Notes: a model not told the origin generated them from the sequence alone. Shown: positions 7,489 to 17,119, numbered from the stretch's first letter. The stretch: DNA of 61,236 nt from an uncultured Erysipelotrichaceae bacterium (GCA_902801795.1 CADCJQ010000004.1:1-61236), one strand, 5' to 3'. Program-made: numbers and translations.

Positions 7489-9144
7489 TTATACTTCTTG
7501 AATAACGGTAATGATAATTGGTTTACTATCTGTTTCTTGATAAAAGTATTTTCCTAATTTTTCCCGTATTTCTTGTTTAATTAAATTATAGTCTACTTTA
7601 TCACCTTTGGTAATACTATTTTTAATTACTTGTAAAGATACAACTTCACTTTCTTTAACAATATCCATATTATCTCTTACAAAGATAAATCCTCTTGTTA
7701 ATACTTGTGGACCAGAGATTATCTCTTTCGTTTCTTTATTTAAAGTAGCACAAACAATAACAATACCATTTTCGGCAAGCATTTCACGGTCTTTTAGAAC
7801 AAGTTCTCCAATATCATCAGAACTTTTACCATCAATTAATATCTCATCTACATCAACATGTTCACCATTATTAATTAATTCTCCATTAACAAAAGTTACA
7901 ACATCACCATTTTGTTTTAAAATAATATTCTCCTTTTTAAGACCACATTTCCCTGCAATTTCGGCATTACGATATTGTTCCTTGTATTCTCCTTTAATAG
8001 GAAAATAATACTTTGGACTCATTAAATTAATCATTAACATCAAATCTTCTCTTGATGGATGTTCTAATAAATGTTTTTTATTTGATAAACTAATAACATT
8101 AAGATTCATTTTGGCAATTTCATCCATAATCGTTACCATTCTTTTTTCAATACCTAAATACATAGGTTCCGTAATAAAGATAGTATCTGATTCATTAACT
8201 TTAATATATTTATCATTACCTTTAATAATTCGTTCAATATTAGCATATGGTTTTTCTTTACCATCACTAATTAAGATAACGACACCTTTATCATTAATGT
8301 TACTAAGATCTCCTATTTTAGCAGGATTAATACTTAAATAATGACTACTTAAACACATGTTAATTAAGTCTTGCAAAGGTTTTCCCATAACCACAATCTT
8401 ACGATTAGTACTAGATACTTCATCAAAGATTTCTTGAAGACGAAAGATATGTGCAGGTAAAACACTCATAATAAATCTTCCTGGATATAAATTAAATTGT
8501 TCACGAATAAAATGATTAACACGATGATTAGGACTCGTATATCCCTTATGATTTGCATATAAACTTTCATTTAATAAGCATAATACTCCTTGTTTTCCCA
8601 CATAAGCAAGTTTTCCAATATCCATACTATAATGTCCTTGCATACCAGGATCAAAGATAAAATCTCCAGTATAAACAATCGCCCCATCTTTGGTATTTAA
8701 AACATAACATAAACTATCGGGAATAGAATGACTTACACTAATAGGATAAATACTAATATCCCCAAATTCTAATTTATAATAAGCTTTAATTTCATGTAAA
8801 TTTGCTTTCTCAATTTTGTCAGCTTTGAACTGCATACGAATTATTTCCATTGTAAAATGAGATGCATAAATCGCTACATTAGGCATATCCGATAAAATAT
8901 CTGATAAAGCTCCCATATTACTTTCATGTCCATGTGTTATAAAAATTCCCTTAATATTCTTATAATTCTTTTTTAAATAATCATAATTAGGTATGATATA
9001 ATCAATCCCTAACATCCTATCTCTTGGATACTTTAAACCTGCATCAAAAACAAAGATATCATTATCAACACTAACAACATACATGTTTTTACCGTCTTCA
9101 TTTAAACCACCAAGAGCAAAAATTTTAATTTTACTCAAATTCAT
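7489..9144 (-). CDS. RNase J family protein with degenerate active site (J2-like)
   Basis: 551 residues with the metallo-beta-lactamase/beta-CASP fold and C-terminal domain of RNase J, the 5'-3' exo/endoribonuclease of Firmicutes mRNA decay. The N-terminus KIKIFALGGLNEDGKNMY and the TGDF motif are typical. The zinc-binding motif reads HGHESNMG rather than HGHEDHxGG, and the late PVHGEY motif reads PIKGEY, so three metal ligands are lost. That pattern is expected of a non-catalytic J2-type partner; an active J1 would be encoded elsewhere (inference). Promoter at 9272-9300. Confidence 0.9.
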   Translation of the reverse strand: MNLSKIKIFALGGLNEDGKNMYVVSVDNDIFVFDAGLKYPRDRMLGIDYIIPNYDYLKKNYKNIKGIFITHGHESNMGALSDILSDMPNVAIYASHFTMEIIRMQFKADKIEKANLHEIKAYYKLEFGDISIYPISVSHSIPDSLCYVLNTKDGAIVYTGDFIFDPGMQGHYSMDIGKLAYVGKQGVLCLLNESLYANHKGYTSPNHRVNHFIREQFNLYPGRFIMSVLPAHIFRLQEIFDEVSSTNRKIVVMGKPLQDLINMCLSSHYLSINPAKIGDLSNINDKGVVILISDGKEKPYANIERIIKGNDKYIKVNESDTIFITEPMYLGIEKRMVTIMDEIAKMNLNVISLSNKKHLLEHPSREDLMLMINLMSPKYYFPIKGEYKEQYRNAEIAGKCGLKKENIILKQNGDVVTFVNGELINNGEHVDVDEILIDGKSSDDIGELVLKDREMLAENGIVIVCATLNKETKEIISGPQVLTRGFIFVRDNMDIVKESEVVSLQVIKNSITKGDKVDYNLIKQEIREKLGKYFYQETDSKPIIITVIQEV

Positions 9145-9271
9145 TCCTTCTTTCTACATATTAAAAAATCTATAATTTACAATAAATTACTTTGATAAAC
9201 ACTCTTTAATTTTAATAAATGACTACAAAAAATATTTACAAATGTCTTCAAAAAGATTTTTAACAGTATTA

Positions 9272-9300
9272 ATAATAGCACATAAAATGATTAATATCAA
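9272..9300 (-). promoter_or_regulatory. Promoter of the RNase J gene
   Basis: Minus strand TTGATA (9295-9300), 17-base spacer, TATTAT (9272-9277), about 130 bases upstream of the start codon. Confidence 0.5.
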
Positions 9301-9328
9301 GTACTTTTATCAATTGAACTTATTTATC

Positions 9329-10168
9329 CTATTTGATTATATTTTTATTAGTTAATTTCTTTTTACTTTCTTTTTCTAATACTTTTAGACTCTTTTCCGG
9401 GGTTGGTAATTCTTCTGGCATAGTTCCGCCAATATCTGCAATAGCACGTCTTACTTTTTTACCAACCTCATAATGTGTTTGATTTGCATTATTTTCCCCT
9501 TGGATATTATTTTTCTTTAATTTTTGTTCTGTTTGTGAAATTCTAAAAAGATTTACAATTAATTCATCACTCCCCATATTATCAAGAATATCTTCACGAT
9601 ATCTTAATCCTTTTCTTTTAGCAATATCATCCGCCGTTTCACCATTATATAGTCCTTTATATCCATAATTATGAAACTGATCAAAATTTTTAACACCAAC
9701 TTTACGAGCAGTTTGATTTAGCGAGTAATTACCTTTTCTAGTTAATTCTCTTTGATAAAATCTTTTTTCATCTTCTGTTAATAGCATATATTCTTTTTCA
9801 CTTAATTCTTGTTTTCGTGTCTGAACTGCAAAATATGTTTGCGCCTCAGCAATAACTTTTTTCCTACTATCACCATTTTGTGCAATTAAATAACAAGCAT
9901 AGCGAGTCAACTTATAATCAATTGAAGTTTGAATATTGCCATTACCTCCTTTTATCGGTTTACTGACATCAGTAAACTGTTCTAATATGCTATTATTACT
10001 TTGTTCACAAGCAATCTTAGCTTTATCAATTACTTTACTAAAATTTTGCCATTTGGTATATTCTAATAATGGCATTAATTCTCTAGCATACCAATACTCT
10101 CTCCCCTCTTCATCAATATGTTTAATACTTTCAAAAGTAGTATTATTACTTATTTCTAAATCATTCAT
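9329..10168 (-). CDS. dinD: DNA damage-inducible protein D (DinD) family
   Basis: 279 residues. The N-terminal BRO-N-like domain has EYWYARELMPLLEYTKWQNF. The DinD core follows (KLTRYACYLIAQNGD, AQTYFAVQTRKQE), then a helical C-terminus. E. coli DinD is SOS-induced and inhibits RecA filament function (family knowledge). The same family is common in gut Firmicutes and phages. It follows a ggaggt ribosome site and is preceded by an unusual structured leader (10197-10369). No LexA box was recognised by eye. Confidence 0.88.
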   Translation of the reverse strand: MNDLEISNNTTFESIKHIDEEGREYWYARELMPLLEYTKWQNFSKVIDKAKIACEQSNNSILEQFTDVSKPIKGGNGNIQTSIDYKLTRYACYLIAQNGDSRKKVIAEAQTYFAVQTRKQELSEKEYMLLTEDEKRFYQRELTRKGNYSLNQTARKVGVKNFDQFHNYGYKGLYNGETADDIAKRKGLRYREDILDNMGSDELIVNLFRISQTEQKLKKNNIQGENNANQTHYEVGKKVRRAIADIGGTMPEELPTPEKSLKVLEKESKKKLTNKNIIK

Positions 10169-10196
10169 TTATATTACCTCCCTTTGAATAGAATAG

Positions 10197-10252
10197 AAAA
10201 AGGGCATCCCACTTTGCTTAAGTAATAAATAATATTACCAAGTGGCATGCCC
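10197..10252 (-). terminator. Terminator hairpin inside the dinD leader (attenuator or small-RNA end)
   Basis: A long stem (10202-10214 with 10240-10252, one G-G mismatch, 25-nt loop) ends in TTTTT on the minus strand, only about 30 bases before the dinD start codon and just upstream of its ribosome site. A second hairpin (TATATCTT with AAGATATA, about 10260-10283) lies before it. A terminator in this position suggests premature termination control or a small RNA with dinD as read-through. Confidence 0.65.
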
Positions 10253-10339
10253 GAATAGATATATCTTTCTTGCCTAAGATATAAATTATCGACCTAAATT
10301 TAATTAGCGAGCAATTAGCAAGTAACTCTAACTAAAAAA

Positions 10340-10369
10340 ATGATACCATAATATGCTAAGAGAAGTCAA
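10340..10369 (-). promoter_or_regulatory. Promoter of the dinD leader
   Basis: Minus strand TTGACT (10364-10369), 18-base spacer, TATCAT (10340-10345). Transcription from here would make a leader of about 165 nt before dinD, crossing the terminator at 10197-10252. Confidence 0.6.
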
Positions 10370-10438
10370 TAACAAATATTTATTTTTCTTCTTTGTTACT
10401 CCTATCAAATATAAATTATGGCATAGAAAAAGAGCTTT

Positions 10439-10855
10439 CTAGCTCCTTACTTCTTTAATTATCTTTTCCATTATGTTATTCGCTTCTATAATATCTTTTA
10501 AATCATGACTTTTAATCAATTCATTTGCTTTATTAATTTTACTATTTAAATTATCAAGAAAAGATTGTTCTACATTCACAAACTTTATTTTCTCCCATGT
10601 TCTTGCTAATTTATCGAATTTATCATATTCTTTATCAATTTCCTTACTAGTCTTCTTAACATAATCAATAATGTCTTTTAATTTACTAATTGCTTTCTTT
10701 AAATAAAATTCATCATTTTTATCTAATAATTCATTTATTTCTTTAATATCTTTATCAAAGATTTTATCAATCATTTCTTGAAATAAAGGATAATCATGCA
10801 TTACTTCATGAAATTCATCCTGTAATTTATCAATTTCGTTATAATAATAATCCAT
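10439..10855 (-). CDS. Hypothetical helical protein
   Basis: 138 residues, very rich in Lys, Glu, Asp and Ile, predicted to be almost all helix or coiled coil, with no signal peptide or membrane segment. Its start overlaps the stop of the FAD oxidoreductase gene by one base, so the two are co-translated. No family recognised. Its size and helicity recall a DGR Avd protein, but it is not near the template and lacks recognisable Avd features. Confidence 0.75.
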   Translation of the reverse strand: MDYYYNEIDKLQDEFHEVMHDYPLFQEMIDKIFDKDIKEINELLDKNDEFYLKKAISKLKDIIDYVKKTSKEIDKEYDKFDKLARTWEKIKFVNVEQSFLDNLNSKINKANELIKSHDLKDIIEANNIMEKIIKEVRS

Positions 10856-12246
10856 TATTTACTTCTTTCTAAGATATCTCTTGCTGATATAAGACCAGTT
10901 GCAGCGGCAATAACAATATTACCAGCTTTACCAGCACCATCTCCAATAAAATAGATATTATGTTCTTTTGCCTTAAATTTATTATCTGTTTCAATTTCAT
11001 TAGAAAAGAATTTAATCTCTGGTCCATAAAGAAGTGTTTCATCATTATTAACCCCGGGGATAATTCGATCAAGGGCTTCTAAACCATCTAAGATATTGGT
11101 AATAATACGATGAGGCATAACAAGGGCTAAATCCCCAGGAACTACATCTTTAAGAGTTGGGGTAATAAATAATTTACTAAGACGACTATCTCTTGTTCTT
11201 CGAAATTTCTTCAAGTCCCCTAATGTTTGTAAAATAGGCTTTGAATCTCCTAAACAATTAGCAATTTTCGCAATACATTCCCCATATTCACGAGTATTCG
11301 TAACTGGTTCTGTTAAATTAATTTTTGATATAAATGCAAAATTACTATTATTTGATTTAACATTTTTTAGAGCATGGCCATTAACACAAATATAACCATA
11401 ATAATTTTCTTTCGTAACATATCCTCCAGGATTAGTACAAAATGTCCTTATTTCATCACCATATGTTTTTGTTTTAATAAAAATTGATGGATCATAAATA
11501 ACACTACATAAATCTTCTAATAATTCACGTCTTACTTCTACACGAACACCTATTTCAATACTTTGTGATAAATAAGGTATTTGATATTTATCTGCTAAAG
11601 CTTGAATCCATTTCGCTCCTGTACGACCAGGGGCTACAATAACATTTTTACCTTGATATTCTATTTCTTCTCTTCCTTTTTTACATAAACAGGTAATCTT
11701 TTTCTTTTCATCAACGATATCACGAACAGTAATACTTTCAACTAATTCAACACCTTTTTCTTTTAAGAAATTAGTAATACCTGTAATATAACCTGGTAAA
11801 TTATCACTACCTAAATGTTTTTGTTTAATTAAAAGAAGTTTTGCGCCTGTTAGAGCCACTTGTTTTTCAATTCTTTTCGCTTCTTCCATATTAGTTGGAT
11901 AAACATCACTATCCATCCCAAAGAAATTAAAGATTTCTTCCGTATCATTCAATAGTTTTTCGGCATCATCACTTGACATATATTTATACAAATCACTTTT
12001 TCCTAATTTAGCAACATAATTAAGTTTACCATCAGAAAATGTTCCAGCTCCTCCAAATCCCGATAAAATACCACATGGATTACAGTTTTTACAATTTGTT
12101 CCAAATTTATTCATCGGACAAACACGATTTTCGGCAAACTTACCTTGATCAAGCAATAATACCTTTAATTTATCATTTTTTGTAATTAACTCATATGCTG
12201 CAAACAACCCTGCTGGACCAGCGCCAACAATTATAACATCATACAT
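10855..12246 (-). CDS. FAD-dependent oxidoreductase (COG2509-like)
   Basis: 463 residues. The N-terminal dinucleotide-binding motif DVIIVGAGPAGLFAAYEL is at 3-20. A cysteine-rich stretch follows (CPMNKFGTNCKNCNPC, about 43-58), then GFGGAGTFSDGKLNY. The C-terminal FAD motif YFIGDGAGKAGNIVIAAATG is at about 430-449. This matches the uncharacterised FAD-dependent dehydrogenase family common in Firmicutes; the substrate is unknown. The four spaced cysteines may bind a metal or an Fe-S cluster (inference). Confidence 0.88.
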   Translation of the reverse strand: MYDVIIVGAGPAGLFAAYELITKNDKLKVLLLDQGKFAENRVCPMNKFGTNCKNCNPCGILSGFGGAGTFSDGKLNYVAKLGKSDLYKYMSSDDAEKLLNDTEEIFNFFGMDSDVYPTNMEEAKRIEKQVALTGAKLLLIKQKHLGSDNLPGYITGITNFLKEKGVELVESITVRDIVDEKKKITCLCKKGREEIEYQGKNVIVAPGRTGAKWIQALADKYQIPYLSQSIEIGVRVEVRRELLEDLCSVIYDPSIFIKTKTYGDEIRTFCTNPGGYVTKENYYGYICVNGHALKNVKSNNSNFAFISKINLTEPVTNTREYGECIAKIANCLGDSKPILQTLGDLKKFRRTRDSRLSKLFITPTLKDVVPGDLALVMPHRIITNILDGLEALDRIIPGVNNDETLLYGPEIKFFSNEIETDNKFKAKEHNIYFIGDGAGKAGNIVIAAATGLISARDILERSK

Positions 12247-12324
12247 CTCTACTACCTCACTAAATCATTTTATCATTTATCATTTTCTTATACAATTAAC
12301 TTTACTATAAAAGACATTTTAACA

Positions 12325-12356
12325 TTAAGAAAATTCTAAAAATTAATTTAGAATTT
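12325..12356 (-). terminator. Terminator after the cadherin-like repeat protein
   Basis: 10-bp stem (AAATTCTAAA at 12331-12340 with its complement at 12347-12356) just past the stop codon; only a short T-rich tail on the minus strand. Confidence 0.55.
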
Positions 12357-12360
12357 TCAA

Positions 12361-14337
12361 TTATTCATTATTATCCAATACTTTCTTTTCTTCATCAACA
12401 TCATCAATGACATCAATATTATCTACTTCATTTTTAGTATCAACGGTTACTTCTTTATTTTCACTATTTATTTCATTACCATTTTCTTCTTTTACTTCAA
12501 GATTATCTTTAATAATGTTTTTTTCAATACTTGTTAAATTATTATTAACCATTGTTTCACTATCATTAATAATATTGTTATTCTCTTCTTTTTCTTTTTT
12601 TAATTCATCATTATCTTCAAAAACATCTTTTTTCTTTTTATCATTTTTCTTCATAACTAATAAAGTTATTATAGAAATCATTACAATAGCTAGAATTAAA
12701 ATAACTATCCAGAAAAGAATATTTCCTTTACCTTTTTTCTCAATATTAATAAAATATCTAGTTATTGTTCCATCTTCGGCTTTGACATTTACCTTAATAA
12801 CCGAACCATTTATTAAATTCTTATTACCTTCTATGGTTACTTCACTTTTTTCATCTTCCAAAGTTGTTTTAATGTCTAACTTATCTTCATCCTTTATTTG
12901 TAAAGTATAATATTTTGTCTCACTATTAAAATTAAGTTTATATCCTGTTACTTGTAAATCTTTTAAATTAGCATTATTTGATAAAGATTTCTTTCTTATT
13001 ATTGTTAAATTATATGATACCGCATTACCATTAGGAGCCGTTACTACAATACCAATTTCATTTTCTCCTTCTTCTAAAGTATCTAATTTATCAACATCAA
13101 CTTGAGCTTTTTCATTAGTTGCTTTAACACTTACATCAACTTTGGTTATATCATTTTCTACTTCATAAGAATAATAAAATTCATTTTCTTTAATATCTAA
13201 TTTAGTTCCATTAACGGTAATTTCTTTTAAGGTATTATTGCTACTTAATTCTCTTGTAATATTTAAAGTATAAATATTTTCATCACCATTTTCCGCAATT
13301 ACTTTTATTTGTACTTTATTAATTCCTTCAACAAGATTAATATCTTTTTTTGTATAATCAACTTCATACTTAGCTTTTTCATCTTTTAGAGATGACGTTA
13401 TGGTTACTTTTTCAATATCATTAGTTAAAGTTACATTATATTCATTAACTTCTGGTTTAAAATTAATTATTCCTGTTGATAATTTTAATGAACTTAAAGT
13501 ATTTTCTGAACTACGATTATCAGGTCTTTTAATATTTAAAATATAAGTATTATCGTTTCCTGATTCACTTGTTACTTGTATTTTAAAAGTATTAGTTCCA
13601 TATGCTAATTCTTTAGTACCAAGATCTCCTCCAAGTGATGAACGTTCATCTTTCTTTACCGCTTCAATAGTTATCTTATCTTGTTTTCCTTCAACATTAA
13701 CATCATAAGTTTTAATATCTTCTTTAAAATTATTTAATGCATGACCATCTAACTTAATAGCAGATAATGTATTAGTATCAGAGCTTTCTATGAAATATTT
13801 TAATTCCGTATATAAACTATTAGCACAATTACTAGTTTCTTCACCATTTTGACATGTAATAGCATCTTCGCCATCCATTTCATATATTTTAGTATTACCT
13901 ACATTAGCACTATCAAGAACTTGAAACTTAAAGGCAATAAGACGATTACTACCACTTTTAATCACATCATTACATGTATAATTAAGAGTTATTTTATTAG
14001 TACTTTGCACTACATCGCTAACTGTAATTTGATAATCACTATTACTTAAACTATATGGTTTATCACTATCATAATTAACTAATTTTAAGAAATCATTTTC
14101 CCATCGTATAGTTAATTTACCATTTTTAATTTGAAGATTTTGTTCATCCTTACTATTAATAACAGATGTTACATAAATATAATCTCCTCTTTTAACATTC
14201 GTAACTTTTTGACTTGCACTATTTAAATAGTTATAATTTAAATCTTTCGTACTTAAATAATAATCAACTTTTTCAGCTTTAACATCGATAATAACAATCG
14301 ATAATAACATTAATAAAAAATATTTAATTTTTCTCAT
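12361..14337 (-). CDS. Surface protein with cohesin-like and cadherin-like beta-sandwich repeats
   Basis: 658 residues. Signal peptide at 1-21 (ending DVKA). A cohesin-like region spans about 22-190. Four cadherin-like beta-sandwich repeats (PF12733 type) follow at about 195-545, each opening with an LxxLxV-type motif (for example NTLSAIKLDG, NANLKDLQVTGYKLNF) and closing YxLNIxR. A transmembrane helix lies near 548-570, then an acidic Asn/Glu-rich cytoplasmic tail of about 85 residues. It would be anchored by the helix, with repeats outside. It is followed in the same direction, and 10 bases apart, by the SH3-type protein gene, suggesting one operon. Confidence 0.85.
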   Translation of the reverse strand: MRKIKYFLLMLLSIVIIDVKAEKVDYYLSTKDLNYNYLNSASQKVTNVKRGDYIYVTSVINSKDEQNLQIKNGKLTIRWENDFLKLVNYDSDKPYSLSNSDYQITVSDVVQSTNKITLNYTCNDVIKSGSNRLIAFKFQVLDSANVGNTKIYEMDGEDAITCQNGEETSNCANSLYTELKYFIESSDTNTLSAIKLDGHALNNFKEDIKTYDVNVEGKQDKITIEAVKKDERSSLGGDLGTKELAYGTNTFKIQVTSESGNDNTYILNIKRPDNRSSENTLSSLKLSTGIINFKPEVNEYNVTLTNDIEKVTITSSLKDEKAKYEVDYTKKDINLVEGINKVQIKVIAENGDENIYTLNITRELSSNNTLKEITVNGTKLDIKENEFYYSYEVENDITKVDVSVKATNEKAQVDVDKLDTLEEGENEIGIVVTAPNGNAVSYNLTIIRKKSLSNNANLKDLQVTGYKLNFNSETKYYTLQIKDEDKLDIKTTLEDEKSEVTIEGNKNLINGSVIKVNVKAEDGTITRYFINIEKKGKGNILFWIVILILAIVMISIITLLVMKKNDKKKKDVFEDNDELKKEKEENNNIINDSETMVNNNLTSIEKNIIKDNLEVKEENGNEINSENKEVTVDTKNEVDNIDVIDDVDEEKKVLDNNE

Positions 14338-14347
14338 TGATACACCT

Positions 14348-15493
14348 CTATTTATTCTTTTTCTTATTAACTAACTTAATAACAATAATAATAGTTACTG
14401 ATAAAATAATCGCTCCAATAACACAAATTAATACTAAATCATTATTGTTAACATTCTCTATTTTTCTTGGATTATCCTTATCTTTACTAGGAATACTTTC
14501 ACCAAATAATCCCTCACCAAGATAACCTTTTTCTTTTTGTAAAGTTTTGGTTTCACCAATTACTTCATAAACATCATTATTATAATTTTCTTGATATACT
14601 AGCCATCCCTTTAAACTTGGTACATAAATTGATGTATTTTCTTCAGGAAAATCAGCAATTTTAATAATACTATAATCACATTCTGTTCCTTTTTTTATGG
14701 TATTAATTAACTTTTTACCATCTACATCTTCATATAATTTAATATCTTTTTTTAATTTAAGTTTACCATCTAATTTAGGATAGGCGGTATAAATAGAACC
14801 TATAGTACCCTTATAATTAACATAATAATTATTGGTACCATGACTAACGAGTCTTAAATAATCAGTTATTTCTTCATAAGCTGGTATTTTACCTATTACT
14901 TTTTTATTACTATCATAAATATCATTATCATATGGATAAATTAAAATAGCACTATCATCATAAGCAAAAGCCTCATCTTGCCCATTAACCCATCCACCAA
15001 GTCCATTATATTCTGCATAAAACCAATATGTTCCCGCTTGATATGATATATTAATAATACTTCCTTTAGGAATAGTGGTGATCGTTGAAAAAGCAATACC
15101 TGGACCTTTTTTTAATAAGACACCATCTTTTTTCAAAATAATTGCTTCTTTAGTATCAATTTTTTGAACTTCATTACTTGACGTTATATCAAATTCATCA
15201 TTTTTACTAATAACATCATTAGCACTTACATAACAATCATAATATCCTTCCGATGATACACCAACATATTCAACACCAACATCTTCCCAGATTTTAAAGG
15301 TTTTGCCATATGGTACTTTTTTATCTGTTTTTGAAAACGTTCGACCATTACTATCATACTTAATATTATAACAGTAAGCTCCTTCTTTATTAGCAATCAT
15401 TACTTCTTGTGTTACAACACTAGGAGCCCCCATATCCGCTTTAACAACAATTCCCCATAATAATAATCCTAAAAAAATTATTTTTTTCTTCAT
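14348..15493 (-). CDS. Membrane-anchored SH3-domain surface protein
   Basis: 381 residues. Signal peptide at 1-19 (MKKKIIFLGLLLWGIVVKA). A bacterial SH3-like domain lies near 120-170 (VLLKKGPGIAFSTITTIPKG then GLGGWVNGQDEAF). A second similar stretch is at about 235-300, with one transmembrane helix near 348-372 and a KKKNK tail. SH3-type domains often bind cell-wall peptides (family knowledge). It lies 10 bases upstream of the cadherin-like repeat gene. Confidence 0.8.
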   Translation of the reverse strand: MKKKIIFLGLLLWGIVVKADMGAPSVVTQEVMIANKEGAYCYNIKYDSNGRTFSKTDKKVPYGKTFKIWEDVGVEYVGVSSEGYYDCYVSANDVISKNDEFDITSSNEVQKIDTKEAIILKKDGVLLKKGPGIAFSTITTIPKGSIINISYQAGTYWFYAEYNGLGGWVNGQDEAFAYDDSAILIYPYDNDIYDSNKKVIGKIPAYEEITDYLRLVSHGTNNYYVNYKGTIGSIYTAYPKLDGKLKLKKDIKLYEDVDGKKLINTIKKGTECDYSIIKIADFPEENTSIYVPSLKGWLVYQENYNNDVYEVIGETKTLQKEKGYLGEGLFGESIPSKDKDNPRKIENVNNNDLVLICVIGAIILSVTIIIVIKLVNKKKNK

Positions 15494-15505
15494 ATAAACC
15501 TTCTT

Positions 15506-15862
15506 TCAATATATTATTTTATTAATAACTTCTCCAAGTAAAAAAGAACCTAAATTTAGAATTAATGATAAAAGATATCCATTTATTTTACGTCTTTCTA
15601 AATATTTATTATAAATCATTCCTTCTACAATAACAACAATCACCTCTAAAATACCTAAGGCAATATTGCGATAATATAAACCATAATAGAAATTAATCGC
15701 TACAATGATACTATTTAATAATGGATTTGTTAAGATATTTACTAATAAAACATTAATTAAATCCTTTTTACGATATTTTAAGATAAACGCTATTATTTCT
15801 TCAATGACAATAGTTATTAATAAGCTTTTTAACATTACTATTGGTAAATCTCTAATTAACAT
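15506..15862 (-). CDS. Small polytopic membrane protein
   Basis: 118 residues with about four hydrophobic segments. No family recognised. Its start overlaps the end of a frameshifted small membrane-protein gene, and it lies 13 bases before the SH3 protein gene, so it is part of the MFS-to-repeat-protein gene string. Confidence 0.75.
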   Translation of the reverse strand: MLIRDLPIVMLKSLLITIVIEEIIAFILKYRKKDLINVLLVNILTNPLLNSIIVAINFYYGLYYRNIALGILEVIVVIVEGMIYNKYLERRKINGYLLSLILNLGSFLLGEVINKIIY

Positions 15863-15996
15863 TTTTATTCTTCCTTAATTCATAATTAACTAAAAAGATA
15901 GTTGTTAAAATAATCATTATAATAATTACCATAGATATAATAAATAACCCTTCTTGATGTTCTAAAAATATTTTATCATATATCCATTTAATCATA
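15852..15996 (-). pseudogene. Small membrane protein gene with a one-base frameshift
   Basis: ATG at 15996 sits inside the transporter stop (ATGATTAA overlap) and starts MIKWIYDKIFLE. One extra base near 15960-15962 (AAA run on the minus strand) breaks the frame. The next frame continues HQEGLFIISMVIIIMIIL and ends NKNVN with its stop inside the start of the next gene. Without the extra base it is a 47-residue one-helix membrane protein coupled at both ends. It could be real decay or a sequence error. Confidence 0.6.
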
Positions 15997-17052
15997 TGCA
16001 TCACCATTTCCTTTTAAAAGATAATTTAAGATAAATGTACAAAGAATTGATAAGGCAACAATCATAATACAATTAACAAGAGTACTAGTAATTTTAATAA
16101 AGAAGATTGGCGCCGTTCCAAGAAATAAACCAATTGTTGTAAGTCCAAAAGCAAGTCCTGGAGTTTTCTTTAGACATGAAATTAAAATACCTAAGGTAAT
16201 CGACATCGTCATTGAAAAGAACATTACACCAATAAGGGATACAATCATCATATTATCACCAATAATCAAAAATGGTATGGCAAGTATGGTACTTAAGATA
16301 GCTACTTTCTTAATACCAAAAGCATCGGATAAAATTCCACCTAAAGCTTTCCCTATTCCCATAATACAAAATAAATAAACATTTTGTAAAATAGTTTTGT
16401 TCCATGATGTGGGAATACCATATCCCATATAACCACGTACTATTACGACAAAAACGGCTAATGCAATGACAATACCAGGCTTGATACCTTTTTTAACATA
16501 ATTAAATTTTTGAAGGCTATCACTATCTTTTCCGTTAAAAGTATCAGCATATAAAATAAATGGTATCATCGTAAGAATAAATGGTAATAAAAGCCAAGGT
16601 GCTAACGATGTTTTAGCAAGAAGCCTTCCTGAGATAACACCAAAACTACCACCTGATACAAACAAAGCACTATGTGATAATTTTCCTTTACTATTTCTTA
16701 ATGTATTCTCTGCTCCTCCTACATGAACAAAAGCATTACCAAAACAAATAATAAATAAAGGAATAAACTTTGATACATGAAAAAAACTAAATATCAACAT
16801 GCCAATAAATAATAGAATAGTTCCAATTAAACTTACTTTAAATTTAGGATATTTATCATTTATATAACCAATTAAACTTTGTGGTACAAAAGCAAAAGCA
16901 TCATATAAAAAAGGCACTAACCAAACTAACATACTATTAGATACTTTTGATAAGAAATAAAAACATACTACTTCCACAACAAAATGTATATAAAAATATA
17001 AATAACCACAAGCAATATTTTCTTCTTTTAAAGTTTCCTTTATCTTCCTCAT
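15988..17052 (-). CDS. Major facilitator-like transporter
   Basis: 354 residues with about 10-11 hydrophobic helices. The stretch GYGIPTSWNKTILQN and the loop GIGKALGGILSDAFGIKK (family motif GxxxDxxGRR-like) point to the MFS superfamily. Shorter than the usual 400 residues. Substrate unknown. It heads the run of membrane and surface genes down to 12361. Confidence 0.75.
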   Translation of the reverse strand: MRKIKETLKEENIACGYLYFYIHFVVEVVCFYFLSKVSNSMLVWLVPFLYDAFAFVPQSLIGYINDKYPKFKVSLIGTILLFIGMLIFSFFHVSKFIPLFIICFGNAFVHVGGAENTLRNSKGKLSHSALFVSGGSFGVISGRLLAKTSLAPWLLLPFILTMIPFILYADTFNGKDSDSLQKFNYVKKGIKPGIVIALAVFVVIVRGYMGYGIPTSWNKTILQNVYLFCIMGIGKALGGILSDAFGIKKVAILSTILAIPFLIIGDNMMIVSLIGVMFFSMTMSITLGILISCLKKTPGLAFGLTTIGLFLGTAPIFFIKITSTLVNCIMIVALSILCTFILNYLLKGNGDAYD

Positions 17053-17083
17053 ATCTACCTCTACAATGAAGATTATATCATAT

Positions 17084-17119
17084 AAAAAAAGAAAACTCTA
17101 TATTTTTAATAAGTTTTCT
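17084..17119 (-). terminator. Terminator after the 274-residue hypothetical gene
   Basis: 7-bp stem GAAAACT/AGTTTTC (17091-17097, 17112-17118) followed by seven Ts on the minus strand; it overlaps the gene's 3' flank at 17126. Confidence 0.7.

Noticed and set aside
7607..8008. 133-codon plus-strand frame opposite the RNase J gene
   Set aside because: Shadow of a strongly conserved minus-strand gene; the low-complexity Ser/Ile/Leu product is typical of antisense frames. The same reasoning removed the other plus-strand frames lying inside minus-strand genes.
10439..10855. Helical 138-residue protein considered as a DGR accessory (Avd) protein
   Set aside because: It is coupled to a FAD oxidoreductase gene 9 kb from the template and shows no recognisable Avd features; size and helicity alone are not enough.
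12407..12910. 167-codon plus-strand frame inside the cadherin-like repeat gene
   Set aside because: Antisense of an Asn/Glu/Lys-rich tail gives a Ser/Phe/Leu-rich frame; no ribosome site or family match.
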